The notes under the pieces were generated by a model, which did not search any database, had not been told where the DNA came from, and was given only the letters and a program-made list of their open reading frames with translations. Below are positions 1 through 10,647 of a stretch of 64,000 nucleotides of DNA, piece after piece; position 1 is the stretch's first letter, and each line of letters starts with the position of its first letter. Source of the stretch: Rhabdophis nuchalis (lineage: Eukaryota > Chordata > Lepidosauria > Squamata > Natricidae); assembly GCA_039707465.1 (NCBI GenBank), contig CM077644.1, forward strand, positions 97,948,375-98,012,374, in the 5' to 3' direction. Position numbers and translations under genes: made by a program.

Positions 1-742
1 GCTGGTCCCTTGCCAAAATTTGCAAATAAAACCAATATATTTTTGTTCTATGTAATTAGGGGCAAATGCAATATCTTTGTGTACAGTAGCTGCAAGAATA
101 AGTCCAAATAACCAACAAAGCTATTCAATAGGATGAGGAAACCTAGAGATTCTGACAGATCCAGCTTTAGATCTTCAGTTTGCACTGCTGAAATATTTAA
201 GTACAGACTTGGGCATATCAGAAGCCTGAACAAATCGCTACTTTCTACAAACAAATACCCTAACAAGTATCTTAAGCACATTCAAAAAGCATGAAGAGGA
301 TAATCTAATCCTTGAGATGTTGGCCTTCTTTGTGTACCTTTTTGCATATACAGAAGTACTCCAAACGTCCACTGAATTCAGCCCCTTTGAGCTTTCCATT
401 GCAGTTGGATGTGGCAAAAGAAAGATTAACCCATAGGTTTCAGGCCCCAAGAACTTACTCAATTCTTTCTCACAGAGAGAGAAAATACAAAAGCTAAGTC
501 ATATGACATAGGGAAATCTGAAAGTTTCACGAAAGAATAAAAAACACTGGTAAAAAAACAACAACCCCAGAGTCACAAACAGTGCAGCTTTCCCTCAAAG
601 CTGGTGAGTGTGTTAGTAGGAGGAGGTGCGGAATATTGCTTTGGATTCTTCGATGCTGAAAACTACAACCCAGCTGATGAGATTGATCATTCCAAAGCCT
701 GGCTATAAAGCGCATGGAGGAGTTCTGCTTTGCTATTTGTAT
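1..742. other. No gene recognised
   Basis: AT-rich single-copy-looking sequence. Only short chance reading frames are present on either strand and no repeat family was recognised by eye. Confidence 0.5.
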
Positions 743-749
743 TCTAGTA

Positions 750-1072
750 AGGTACAGCTATATGTGCTAGTCATTCCCGGCTCTAGGGGGCGGTGCTCAT
801 CTCCGTTTCAAAGCTGAAGAGCCAGCTCTGTCCAAAGACGTCTCCGTGGTCATGTGGCTGGCATGATTAAATGCTGAAGGCGCACGTAACGTTGTTACCT
901 TCCCACCAAAGGTGGTTCTTACTTTTTCTACTTGCATTTTTTACATGCTTTCGAAATGCTAGGTTGGCAGAAGCTGGGACAAGTAACAGGAGCTCACTCA
1001 GTTACTAGAGATTTGAACCACTGAACTGCCCACCTTTCTGATCATCAAGCTCTTAGCCACTGAGCCACTGCG
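750..1072 (-). mobile_element. Sauria-type SINE, near full length
   Basis: Read on the minus strand it begins with a tRNA-like head: an A-box-like TGGCTCAGTGGCTAAGA near 1066-1050, then a B-box-like segment GGCAGTTCAAATC near 1030-1015. The body then runs through a conserved region (CCACCTTTGGTGGGAAGG near 915-898) and ends in the characteristic GACTAGCACATATAG-like tail near 750-768. The 7-bp direct repeat TCTAGTA flanks it at 743-749 and 1073-1079, consistent with a target-site duplication. Sauria SINEs are transcribed by RNA polymerase III and mobilised by Bov-B type LINEs; that is family knowledge and no Bov-B LINE is seen here. The head is mutated, so it is probably an old, inactive copy. 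Confidence 0.88.
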
Positions 1073-1439
1073 TCTAGTATTCTTTCCCATTGTCTCTGCT
1101 CTGGGAGAGGGACCACGTTCTGGGTTTCTCCCATCAAACAGTGTCATTTTATTGACTCTCTGAATTGTGCTTTCTTTGTGTCAGTGACTGCCTCATAGAA
1201 CAGTATCCCTCCCCAGAGATCCAGATATCCTCAACTATTAACCTTCTTCAAGGTGCTGCTTCCTTAGACATTTGAACCAGGAAATTAGTTAAGCTTTGCT
1301 GCTATTGATTCACTGAGGATTATAGTTGTGTATGTATTCTAATTCTTCTATGACAACCCAATCACTGTTATGAGATGGGTGACCCTATGAGTCATACAAT
1401 TTAATATGTTACTCTTTATGTGGTTGTCTTATTCTTATT

Positions 1440-1570
1440 AGTTTGGGATTTTAAATATCGGCCAATTATTTAATATTTCTTTTTAATACTGTTTTTTGAA
1501 AGTCTGTATTACCATTTTTTATTCTGGCTGTATACCGCCCTGAGTCACGAAAGGGAGAAGGGCGGTATAG
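1440..1570 (+). mobile_element. L2/CR1-type LINE 3' end
   Basis: The segment ends in a typical squamate L2-like 3' terminus: CCGCCCTGAGTC followed by AAGGGCGGTATAGAAAATAAAT, running directly into an AAAT microsatellite. Only 3' untranslated sequence is left; the left boundary is uncertain. No coding sequence remains. Confidence 0.65.
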
Positions 1571-1574
1571 AAAA

Positions 1575-1609
<35 letters not shown>

Positions 1610-1663
1610 ATACATACATACATACATACATACATACATACATACATACATACATACATACAT
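1571..1663 (+). repeat. (AAAT)n-(ACAT)n compound microsatellite
   Basis: About ten AAAT units switch cleanly to about thirteen ACAT units. It directly continues the LINE 3' end, so it was probably seeded by the LINE tail and expanded. Confidence 0.95.
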
Positions 1664-3050
1664 TCTTCCTGGTTCTCTGCTTTTCCCAAATTCATGCTCC
1701 TTTATTCTTATTCTTCCATAACTTTCAATATAACTCTTTCACATATAAGATAGTCTGGGTTACTCTATATATCAGCCTATCAGTAGCTCTTCAGAGAACT
1801 ACCACCCATTTCCTTCTCTTTTCATTTACAACCCCCTTCATAAAAAAAATAAAATTAAGAAAATAAATACTCTGCTATTTGTCTGTTTCTGACTTCTTTT
1901 GTATGGAGTGAATTAATCTTCTTTATTACATGCAATAGTGTACTAATTATTTGATAATTGTTTATAATACAAACTGTTTCTTTATATTGTAGTTTATTAT
2001 GCAGGCATTTCAAATGTCATCCAACAAAGTGCACGAGTAACACAAAATGTAATTTCCAGAGGATGTTAGCCTTGCCAATAAGTGATAACAATAACCCTGC
2101 CAGCCTATAAAAGCAAATTTGTTAGAAAATGTAAACTTCTTGATCTTCAGACTTTTTTTAAATTTTATTTTTATGTTGGAACAGAACATTTTCTGTACTG
2201 ATTCAGCAAAAGGTTTACTGTTGGCTGAAGAGTCTGAAGCTGCTCTGCTGTCCTTTTCTCATCCTTCCTATCTCAAAAAAGCTGCAGAGGAAACATCTGA
2301 AAAATATATGTAACAGTGAATGCTTGAAGCTATCCAAGAACCTTTGCGGGGTTGATGTCCTCTGAACTGTCTGCTCTCTCTGCTATATTGATTCATTGTG
2401 CATTAAAAAACAAAGCGGTATGTGTTTGATGCCTTTCACTCTATCTAGGGTTGAATCATGCATCAAATCTTCAGACAGTTCAAACAGAACGCTGTTGTGT
2501 TTAAGTCTGGAATCTCAAATTCCAACCAAACCATGCCATCTTTGAATCTTGCATTTTTAATTTGAAGTGGAACACAAACCATTAATTTTTACTACAGTAC
2601 GTACTACTTCCTCATTCAGGCAACATTCTAACAAACCAAATCACATACTCACATACATGAGTGGGTCTGGATAGATGGCCAATTAATTTCAACTCATTGT
2701 AAACCTGAGCAATACTGGGCTCAGGGTACTCTACCTTTCAGCATTAATTTGATTCATTGTACATAAAGCCACAGATTACTGAGACAATAATCACATATTG
2801 ATAGCCAATGGGGGAAAAAAGCAATTGTAAAAAAGAAATGGATTGAGGAGGCGCATTTATTACTTACCAAAACTGCCAACCAAGAAAAGTTATTTCAAAC
2901 CAAATGCAAGGCAGTAGAATACATTTGATTTTCCTCATCCAGCAGCCTTTGCCAGATTTGATCTTTAAGTATCCACAGCATTAGGTGTTCCAGACATGTT
3001 TCAACTTGCATAAATAGTGAAAAAATTGTCTTTAAAAAAAAGATGTGCAT
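1664..3050. other. No gene recognised
   Basis: AT-rich, no reading frame above about 65 codons and no splice-flanked exon that I could support. May be unique host sequence. Confidence 0.45.
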
Positions 3051-3100
3051 ATCACTTAATTCACAACTTCTGGAGGCAGACCTCAGAGGCTTAATTATGT
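3040..3100 (-). mobile_element. Possible CR1 LINE remnant
   Basis: The string CACAACTTCTGGAGGCA followed by CAGAGG-TTAAT matches the same stretch of the clear CR1 copies at 20.0 kb and 30.97 kb in this window. Both sides are degraded, so this is a weak call. Confidence 0.4.
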
Positions 3101-3634
3101 TATTCAAATCAAAAATATTTGAAAGCAATGAGATGCAAACTACCTGAGAACCAAAGTACGGTAGGCCCAGAGAGCAATATGGCTGATACTAAACTTGTCT
3201 CCTGTCTTTTTTTATTGCTCCTTCTTCATTGCTTGTTCTTAGTGACATCAGAGGCATTTCTAAGCATAAGAAGGCATCTGGACTAGAAATGAGAAACAGG
3301 AGGGGATGGGTCTCCTGGGTTGGGATGACTGATCTTCATTTGAAATACACAACGGAGGTGGGGGTTTTTTGCCTTACAAGCAGTTTGATCATCCCTGGTT
3401 TATCCATGTCCCTCTGCCGAATATGTTGTAAATAGAAAATGAGTTACAGTATACGTATTTCAAGTTGCTGACTTACTGAACCAAGTCCTCTCTTTATTGG
3501 GAGCATCAAGAAGTCTGGCTTAACTAGTTTACAGTTCTGTTCAGAAGTGGGATTCCCTTCCCTTCCTTACCAGTTCATAAATGTGAGCGCGCTCACGTGC
3601 ATGCTCGCTTCGCTTGTCTGCGCCTTGTCTGTGC
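3101..3634. other. No gene recognised
   Basis: No supportable coding or repeat call. The part from about 3585 is richer in CpG and GTGC and lies beside the next hAT element. Confidence 0.4.
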
Positions 3635-3642
3635 ATGTGCAT

Positions 3643-3826
3643 CAGTGGTGGGTTTCAATTTTTTTGTAAATTTTTTTTACACTACTCTGTAGGTGTGGCC
3701 TATTTTGTGGGCATGGCTTGGCAGTCATGTGACAGGGTGAGAGTGGCCAACTTGTAAAATGTGGTGAAACTCATTTAACAACGCTCTTGCTTCGCAACCA
3801 AAATTTTGGGCTCAATTGTCTTGATA

Positions 3827-3914
<88 letters not shown>

Positions 3915-4087
3915 TTTCTTTCTTTCTTTCCTTTCTGCCTTCCTTTCCTTTCCTTCCCATTGGGTTACCGACAGCGGCAGGCTAGACTTACTTCTGGGTC
4001 TGCCGGTGGAACCCCCTCTCACCGGTTCTCTAAATTTCACCATCCGGCTCTTGCGAGTAGGTGCGAGCCTGCAGAAACCCACCACTG
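3643..4087. mobile_element. Non-autonomous hAT element (CAGTGGTGGG termini)
   Basis: Terminal inverted repeats CAGTGGTGGGTTTC (left) and GAAACCCACCACTG (right). Target duplications ATGTGCAT (3635-3642) and ATGTGCAC (4088-4095) are 8 bp with one mismatch, as expected for hAT transposons. No transposase frame is present. The interior holds an 80-bp (CT)n tract and, around 3747-3815, a fragment resembling the mariner-like repeat seen at 50 kb (TTTTGGGCTCAATTG). Related termini occur at 10313, 42852 and 46354. Confidence 0.85.
3831..3910 (+). repeat. (CT)n microsatellite
   Basis: Forty uninterrupted CT units inside the hAT element, followed by a TTTC/CCTT-rich flank. It creates long SL/RE dipeptide reading frames that are artefacts. 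Confidence 0.97.
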
Positions 4088-4460
4088 ATGTGCACCATCT
4101 TCTGTGCATGCACAGTTCTTGCACATCACGACGGGGTGGGTGGCCAGACCCTCCCGCAGCTGCCTCTACTGGTTCGTTCACCCGAACGGGAGAGAAGTGG
4201 CTGAATACCACCTCTGGTTCTGTTGCATATCAAGACATAATAGGCAGAAACAGAAGACCCCTATGCTACCGTATTTATCGGCGTATAACACGCACTTTCC
4301 CCCCTGAAAATAGGGGGCAAATGATGTATGCGTGTTATACGCCGATATGCGCGTTATACGCCGATATAAGGTTACATGGACCCGGGAACCGTAAGTCCTC
4401 CGTGTTCTCAAGGTGGCTGCGCTGTCTTCTTTTTCCCTCAGCGAAGCGCCGCGGCCGTCT

Positions 4461-4461
<1 letters not shown>

Positions 4462-4533
<72 letters not shown>
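4462..4533 (+). repeat. (CT)n microsatellite in foldback arm
   Basis: Perfect CT tract in the left arm; the mirror (GA)n tract at 7206-7246 in the right arm is shorter and has one GT interruption, so the two have diverged in length since the palindrome formed. Confidence 0.95.
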
Positions 4534-4536
<3 letters not shown>

Positions 4537-5087
4537 GGGCAGGCAGGAAAGCAAGCAAGGCGGCTGGAGGAGGAGGAGGGGAAGGAGGAGGAGATGATGG
4601 CCCCGGAGGCACGGAGCTCTTCCCCGCGGTGGGCGCCTCCTCCGCTGGCAGATAGAGCAAGGTCGAGGGGCTTCCCCCCTTTCCCCACTTCCTGGCTGTT
4701 TCGCCGCCGCCACCGCCGCCAGTTCCAGCAGCAGCAGCAGGAGGAGGAGGAGAAGTAGGAGGAGATGACGGGCACGGAGGCACGGAGCTCTTCCCCGCGG
4801 AAGAGGAAAGAGCCACCGAGTCAGTGAATGAGTCTGGGAAGCCAGAGATAGCAAAAAGAAAAAGAAAAAGAAAAAAGGAGGGTGGAAGAAAACTGATCCG
4901 GACTCTTGTTAGCGAGAGGGAAAAAGAAAAGAAAAAAAAGAGCGCTCGCAAGGGGAAAAGCATTCAAGGAAGAGTTGGCGAGAGAGGTTTAAGAGAATCT
5001 TCACGTTGTCCTCGAGAAATTCAGGGATTTAAAGTTTAGGGTCGCCGAACTGCTCTTTGCTTTCCTCCCACCCCGCCACATCTTTTC

Positions 5088-6310
5088 TTTTTTTTTTTTT
5101 ATTGCAAAAGTTTTATTCAGACAAGTTTTCCCCCCTTTTACCCCCCCGACATATAATATAAAATCACATACAAAAAGTATACCCCTCACCTCCCCCCATC
5201 TTAAAATAAAGTTCTCATTCAAATATTGAGTATTATACCCCCGACCAACATGATATAAATTTAGTATAAAATACATCAATCTCTCCCTGACACCCTTTCT
5301 AAGTTAATTCAGCATCATAACATGACCATATCCCATTATACCCATCTCTATATTGCTTATCCACTTATATTTCCCCACCCTCCACCCTAACCCACCCCCA
5401 CCTCCCAGTCAATCCCACCCCCCCTGAGTTCCGCTGTACACCACTTTAAACATTCCAAACATCCCAGATATTGTTTAATCTATTCACCTATCAATCCAAA
5501 CATTCCTACCTAAAAGCTACATGGTATTTCCCAGTCTGATATTTATTCTGTATATAATTAATCCATTTTGCCCATTCCTGCGTGTAGCTCTCCTGCTTCT
5601 GGTCTTTTAGGAAAGCTGAAAGTTTTGCCATTTCCGCAAACCCCGCCACTTTTTGAATCCATTGAGCAATTGTCGGTACAAAATCTTTCTTCCAATGTTG
5701 AGCAATCAACAACCTAGCTGCTGTAACCATATACAAAAACAATTTTGTTTCCCCTTTACGAAAATCCTTAGTTATGCCCAATAGAAACATTTGCGGGGTA
5801 AATTCTAATCTTTTCTTAAATACGTTTTGCATAACCCACCATATTTTTATCCAAAAAGCTTTGACCTTATTGCAAGTCCACCATACATGGAAGAAAGTAG
5901 CATCTAAACACCCGCATCTCCAGCATTTAGGTTGAAAATTAGGATACATACATGATAATTTCTTAGGATCCAAATACCATCTATAAAACATTTTATAAAA
6001 ATTCTCCCTTAAACTTTGTGACTGTGTAAATTTAATATTTTGAACCCATATTTTTTCCCACGTATCCAACATAACGGGTTCATCAAAATTCTGAGCCCAT
6101 TTAATCATACAATCCTTGACCAACTCGCTTTCTGAATCCCTTTCTAACAGTACATTATATATTCTTTTAACATGTTTTGGGCCAGTCTCTTTTATCTGCT
6201 TGATCAACTCCACTTCTTTCTCCATAAAACCAATCCTGCGATCTTCTTTCCATCTCTTCTGTAACTGTGTGTAGTGTAACCAATTTAAAGTAATTCCTGC
6301 CTCCAACAGG
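5088..6310 (-). mobile_element. 5'-truncated L1 LINE inserted in the foldback element
   Basis: The 15-bp sequence CCGCCACATCTTTTC occurs on both sides (5073-5087 and 6311-6325) and is a clean target-site duplication. A poly-T run at 5088-5101 is the poly-A tail of a minus-strand insertion. The body contains the L1 ORF2 C-terminal region and a 3' UTR of about 400 bp with C-rich runs. The mirror arm of the foldback element (about 6826-6842) shows the uninterrupted pre-insertion site, which confirms the boundaries. Confidence 0.93.
5506..6310 (-). pseudogene. L1 ORF2 protein, C-terminal fragment
   Basis: The minus-strand frame encodes the C-terminal part of an L1 ORF2 protein, downstream of the reverse transcriptase. 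Family landmarks visible: KMFYRWYLDPKKLS, then a cysteine/histidine cluster CWRCGC-H-WWTC, then VKAFWIKIWW and YMVTAARLLIAQHWKKD. In L1 this Cys-rich region supports retrotransposition. The endonuclease and reverse transcriptase domains are missing through 5' truncation, so it cannot be functional. The frame happens to stay open upstream to 6738, but that part is foldback-element sequence, not L1. The frame itself has no stop, which suggests a fairly recent insertion. Confidence 0.88.
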
Positions 6311-7205
6311 CCGCCACATCTTTTCGATGGCTGTAATATCTTCTGGCTGTTTTTAATTTCATCTGTCTCCCCCCCTCCCCTCCCCGGGAATAATCTTAAC
6401 CCGAGGATAATCTTGAAATACACCAGTTCCCCCGGATTTGCTGCTGCGGGCGCCTCCTTCTGCGCTGGCTTCTCCCCTTTCACCACTTCCCGGCTCTTTC
6501 CAAACCTCGGGAGCTCGCCGAGGGGCGGCGGCGGCGGCGGCGGCAAAACAGCCGGGAATTGGGGAAAGGGGAGAAGCCAGCGGAGAAGGAAGCGCCCGCA
6601 GCAGCAAATCCGGGGGACCTGGTGTATTTCAAGATTATCCTCGGGTTGGCTTCCTTGTAGGAGCAAGAGGGGGGGAAAGCTGTCAGAAGAACCGATGGAC
6701 ATGCCCCCTTCGGTGGAAGAAAAATAAATTCGACCCAAGAAAAGCTGCTCTTTCTTCCTCCCTCTTCCCGGGGAGGGGAGGGGGGGAGACAGATGAAATT
6801 AAAAACAGCCAGAAGATATTACAGCCATCGAAAAGATGTGGCGGGGTGGGAGGAAAGCAAAGAGCAGTTCGGCGACCCTAAACTTTAAATCCCTGAATTT
6901 CTCGAGGACAACGTGAAGATTCTCTTAAACCTCTCTCGCCAACTCTTCCTTGAATGCTTTTCCCCTTGCGAGCGCTCTTTTTTTTCTTTTCTTTTTCCCT
7001 CTCGCTAACAAGAGTCCGGATCAGTTTTCTTCCACCCTCCTTTTTTCTTTTTCTTTTTCTTTTTGCTATCTCTGGCTTCCCAGACTCATTCACTGACTCG
7101 GTGGCTCTTTCCTCTTCCGCGGGGAAGAGCTCCGTGCCTCCGTGCCCGTCATCTCCTCCTCCTTCCCCTCCTCCAGCCGCCTTGCTTGCTTTCCTGCCTG
7201 CCCGC

Positions 7206-7211
7206 CAGAGA

Positions 7212-7252
<41 letters not shown>

Positions 7253-7280
7253 AGGGAGGGAGGGAGGGAGGAAGGAAGGG
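7206..7280 (+). repeat. (GA)n-(GGGA)n microsatellite in foldback arm
   Basis: GA tract (7206-7246) followed by GGGA/GGAA units. It is the mirror partner of the CT tract at 4462-4533. Confidence 0.93.
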
Positions 7281-7772
7281 AATCAGAATCTGACAGACAC
7301 AGAGAGAATGACAAAGAGAGACAGGAAGGGAGGGGATAGCGATTTCTGAGTAAACTTTTGTAAAAACAGAATATCCAAGTTTCTTTGTTAAAACAGTTGC
7401 TTTTACTGTCCTTTTACATTATTTACCTTATAAGTGGTAATAATATTAATTAAAAAAAGTTCTGAGCTACCCTTATTTTGCTTCAAAGTTCTTTATTTGA
7501 AATTTAATTTTTTCCCCTGAAATTTCCCTCTTAAAATGAAGGTGCGTGTTATACGCCTGTGCGTGTTATACGCCGATAAATACGGTAACTTTTATCAGCT
7601 GGGTGCTTGCAAAATATGAAAAAAGTGCCTTGAGATGTTTATGGAATGCACTTCATATCAAGATCTTCATGTTTTGACATGACAGATGAATTGTTGGAAA
7701 AAATAACTGAAGTGCGAGTGGCTGGGGCCAGTGCAAGGGAGAAGAACATTCATACCATATCATTTTCTACCA

Positions 7773-8140
7773 CACTGTTTCCAAACCCTTTTGCTCTTAG
7801 AACCCTTTCCCATTTTAAAAAATTATGGAGAATTTTTGTTTTTATGGTTCATATTCATCATATTCATCATATTAAAAATTAAAATTGTTGCATTAATATA
7901 TTCATTTATTGAATCATGTAAAAAACAACAACCCAGTATTAAATGTTAACATAAATTAAATAATTTTAAAAGCAGAAAAACCCAATGCTTTAAACATTTT
8001 TAAAAAAAAAATATGTGTCATTCTTTAAAATTTGAGCAAATATGTTCAATATCTGACAAATAATTAATTTTAAATACCTCCCCCCAGAGAAGGTTTTGGA
8101 AGCCCCCCAGGTATCCTAGGACCACCCATAAGAAACATTG
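7773..8140. mobile_element. hAT remnant (CACTGTTTCC termini)
   Basis: Left end CACTGTTTCCAAACC and right end AAGAAACATTG are degenerate inverted repeats. The 8-bp flanks TTCTACCA (7765-7772) and TTCTACAC (8141-8148) match at 6 of 8 positions with TA at positions 4-5. The interior is AT-rich and non-coding. Confidence 0.65.
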
Positions 8141-8148
8141 TTCTACAC

Positions 8149-8215
8149 CAGGGGTCTGCAAAGTTGGCTCTTTGAAGACTGGTGGACTTCAACTCCCAGA
8201 ATTCCCCAGCCAGCT
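8149..8215. mobile_element. Half copy of palindromic hAT MITE
   Basis: This is the left half of the CAGGGGTCTGCAAAG MITE, ending where the hairpin loop should begin (CCAGCCAGCT). The 16-bp sequence AAACATTGTTCTACAC stands on both sides (8133-8148 and 8216-8231), so flank plus half-element is tandemly duplicated in front of the complete copy. Confidence 0.85.
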
Positions 8216-8231
8216 AAACATTGTTCTACAC

Positions 8232-8366
8232 CAGGGGTCTGCAAAGTTGGTTCTTTGAAGACTGGTGGACTTCAACTCCCAGAATTCCCCAGCCAGCTAT
8301 GCTGGCTGGGGAATTCTGGGAGTTGAAGTCCACCAGTCTTCAAAGAGCCAACTTTGCAGACCCCTG
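8232..8366. mobile_element. Palindromic hAT MITE, complete
   Basis: Almost perfect palindrome of about 135 bp. Arms start CAGGGGTCTGCAAAG and end CTTTGCAGACCCCTG and meet at CCAGCTATGCTGG. Flanks TTCTACAC and (A)ATCTACAC match except for one inserted base. Four further copies in this window have perfect or near-perfect 8-bp duplications. Non-coding; needs a transposase in trans. Confidence 0.9.
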
Positions 8367-8375
8367 AATCTACAC

Positions 8376-9545
8376 TAACTGTTATGAAGCTTCCACTTTA
8401 TAGGATTTGTTCTTGTGGGTCAAAAGGAAAAAAAATCTTTAAAGATTTAAAGTGGGGGAAATGCAATATAGGATTGTTTTTCACCTCAGGCAAAAATGTC
8501 ATTTTCTTTCTAATCCTCTGATGGAGTTCAAACTCATATCTCCTATTTCCAATTCCAAAACTCTGCTGGTGACTTATGCTTGGGCACTAATTGGCTTCCT
8601 TCATTCGTGTGTCAGTCTGTGTGAGATTTGTTGTGTTTTTAGTCTTCCTTTCCAGAATTGACCATGACAAGAATATAGACACAGTTCCACCATAATAACA
8701 ATAAGGTATTTCTTCCCATTGGTATAATTAGAGTCTACTATTACTTTGACAGCTGGACGAAATGGAGCTTTGCAAAAGCTATTTCCAAATACAGAAAAGC
8801 CTTTTGTAAAATTGAGTGTGGTTGGTGTCTTTCTCAAATTATTCCCTACATGCGGTCTTAAATTTATCCGAATCTGCAATGCCAAATTCCTCTTCTATCT
8901 TTCCTCTTCCTTATTCCTTATGTGGCGGAGAAATAAAATTCTGGAAAATGAATAACTGATAATATAAAGATCCAGGGGTGGGGATGAGTGTTCTTGTTTT
9001 GAAAGGAAGTATTTTTAATGCTATGTCTGTATTTCATTTTTCTGTACCACAATTATAAAAATCAAGTTATGGAACTGTAGCAGAGAATGTGGGGAATGTT
9101 AATTATTCAAATTAAGATACTGTATATATAGCATTCATGAATAGTATTTATTAACTTCCCCTTTTTACTGTTAGGTAATAAAACCATTACATGAACGCTT
9201 CAGTCATAATTTAAACTTATTAGGGTGCCTTTTAATAACATGTCACTTTGTAACTATTTAGTTTTTAAAAGGATTATGTAAAAAGCAAAGTGATATTGTG
9301 TCAGAAAGGTGGAATGGAGACCTCTGGGTATATGACACACATGGAAAGCCTATTATCTGTATAAGAGCCTTTGGTCACACTTATGAGTCACACCTAACTG
9401 TTGAAGTCTGACACTATGTTATCCTTTAGGTGAATAGCAAAGGATAGTATTTCTCCATTGTTAAAAGTAGAAAAATACAATCTGGAGTAGGAAGGATAGT
9501 CGTCTCCTTGTTCTTGTTCCAGATTGCTCGTTCCACACTGCTATT
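8376..9545. other. No gene recognised
   Basis: AT-rich, no supportable coding, RNA or repeat call. Confidence 0.45.
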
Positions 9546-9554
9546 TGGTGTTTA

Positions 9555-9705
9555 GAAATAGAGATAGTTTTCAACTTACAACCACAATTGGACCAGAATT
9601 TCCTTTGCTAGGCAAGGCAATTGCTAAGTGAGTCATGCTTGATTTTATGACTTTTGCCATGGTTGTTAAGCAAATCATTTCAACTGTTAAATGAATCATG
9701 AAATT
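9555..9705 (-). mobile_element. Fragment of mariner-like 'slip-repeat' element
   Basis: Contains CTTACAACCACAATTGGACC, GCTAAGTGAGTCATG and GTTGTTAAGCAAATCA, matching in order the longer copy at 49998-50372. The other half is missing. Confidence 0.6.
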
Positions 9706-9789
9706 GTCAAGTGGTTGAGTGGTTGGAGCCATCTTGGCAGAGGATTAACAGTTAGAATAGCTGAGCACCTGAAGGTAAATTCAAATTTT

Positions 9790-10290
9790 CAAATTTATTC
9801 AATTTATAAACCTCTCCCCAAAGGGACTTGGGGCGGTGTACAGGAAAAATTAAAAAACCATATAAAACATACAATATATACAAAGTTAAAAATGAATTAA
9901 ATTAAACCTGTACTAAAATTTAAAAACATTTAAAATATAACCCACCTAAGCTAAAATTCCCTAAAGTCTAATATCCATATAGGTATTTGGCAGATGTTAT
10001 ATTGAGAGAGTCAAAACTGTTACGCAAGACCAGCTTGCTAAAAGAGATAGGTTTTAAGTGAACGGCGAAAGAGGGGAAGGTCCGTGATAGTGCGAAGTTC
10101 GGGGGGTAAGTCGTTCCAGAGGGCCGGCCCTGCCACAGAGAAGGCCCTTCCCCTGGGCACCGCAAGCCGGCACTGACCAGCGGTTGGTACCCTCAGTAGG
10201 CCCTCTCTGTGGGAGCGTATTGGACGCAGGGAGGTGTGTGGCAGGTACTACCTGTCTTTCTCGAGGGATTGAAGAACAGAGGATGAATTT
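9790..10290 (-). mobile_element. L2-like LINE 3' end
   Basis: The minus strand carries the last coding segment of the L2-like RT protein in frame-shifted form (the same GGRAxxVAGPALWN region seen in the long copies), then a 3' UTR ending in CCGCCCCAAGTCCC near 9820-9835. The copy is 5' truncated at about 10290 and too degraded to code. Confidence 0.8.
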
Positions 10291-10312
10291 GGCTCTGAGC
10301 AAGTGGTGAATG

Positions 10313-10543
10313 CAGGGGTGAAATTCAGCAAGTTCTGGAGAACTGATAGCAGAAATTTTGAGTACTCAGAGAACTGGAAAATACCACTTCTGGCTGGCCC
10401 CAGAGTGGGGTGGGAATGGAGATTGGTGATATCCTTCCCACAGGAGTGGGGAGGGAGTGGGGATTTTGCAGTATCCTTCCCCTGCCATGCCCACCAAGCC
10501 ATGCCCATAGAACCAGTAGTAAATAAAATAAATTTCACCACTG
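10313..10543. mobile_element. hAT MITE (CAGGGGTGAAATTC termini)
   Basis: Inverted ends CAGGGGTGAAATTC and AATTTCACCACTG, with perfect 8-bp duplications GGTGAATG at 10305-10312 and 10544-10551. The interior has the family signature GTTCTGGAGAACTG and GCCATGCCCACCAAGCCATGCC. Non-coding. Same family as the copies at 10703 and 46354. Confidence 0.9.
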
Positions 10544-10647
10544 GGTGAATGCATGGTAGGCAAATGGCCAGGGCAGCTGATGGCCTGCTTGAGGGGCTGA
10601 ATAACAAGTGGATGGCAATTGGACCACAAAACATCTGATCTAGAAAA

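Larger units (their letters stand above)
4269..7585. mobile_element. Foldback-type DNA element with long inverted arms, split by an L1
   Basis: The ends are inverted: CCGTATTTATCGGCG at the left and CGCCGATAAATACGG at the right, with TA on both outer sides (4267-4268, 7586-7587), which suits a TA target duplication. A subterminal motif GCGTGTTATACGCCGAT is repeated near both ends. The inner part is a giant palindrome: about 4533-5087 plus 6311-6520 is the reverse complement of about 6535-7206, centred on a GGC-repeat near 6530, so identical short reading frames appear on opposite strands at 4824-5039 and 6878-7093. Left and right arms differ by a roughly 150-bp extra block (about 4595-4760) and by a (CT)n versus (GA)n tract length. 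There is no transposase frame; it is non-autonomous. A 1.2-kb L1 insertion lies in the left arm. Confidence 0.85.

Noticed and set aside
750..1072. tRNA gene in the SINE head
   Set aside because: The A and B boxes are degenerate and part of a SINE with target duplications; no cloverleaf supported.
3787..4758. 323-codon plus-strand reading frame
   Set aside because: It is open only because it crosses two (CT)n tracts (Ser-Leu repeats) and parts of two transposons; no domain and no start context.
5506..6738. 410-codon minus-strand frame as one protein
   Set aside because: Only the part up to 6310 is L1 ORF2; the rest is foldback-element sequence beyond the target duplication and is joined by chance.
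4824..7093. Two identical 71-codon frames on opposite strands
   Set aside because: They are mirror images from the palindrome arms, Lys/Arg-rich from an AAAAAG-type tract, with no sign of being a gene.
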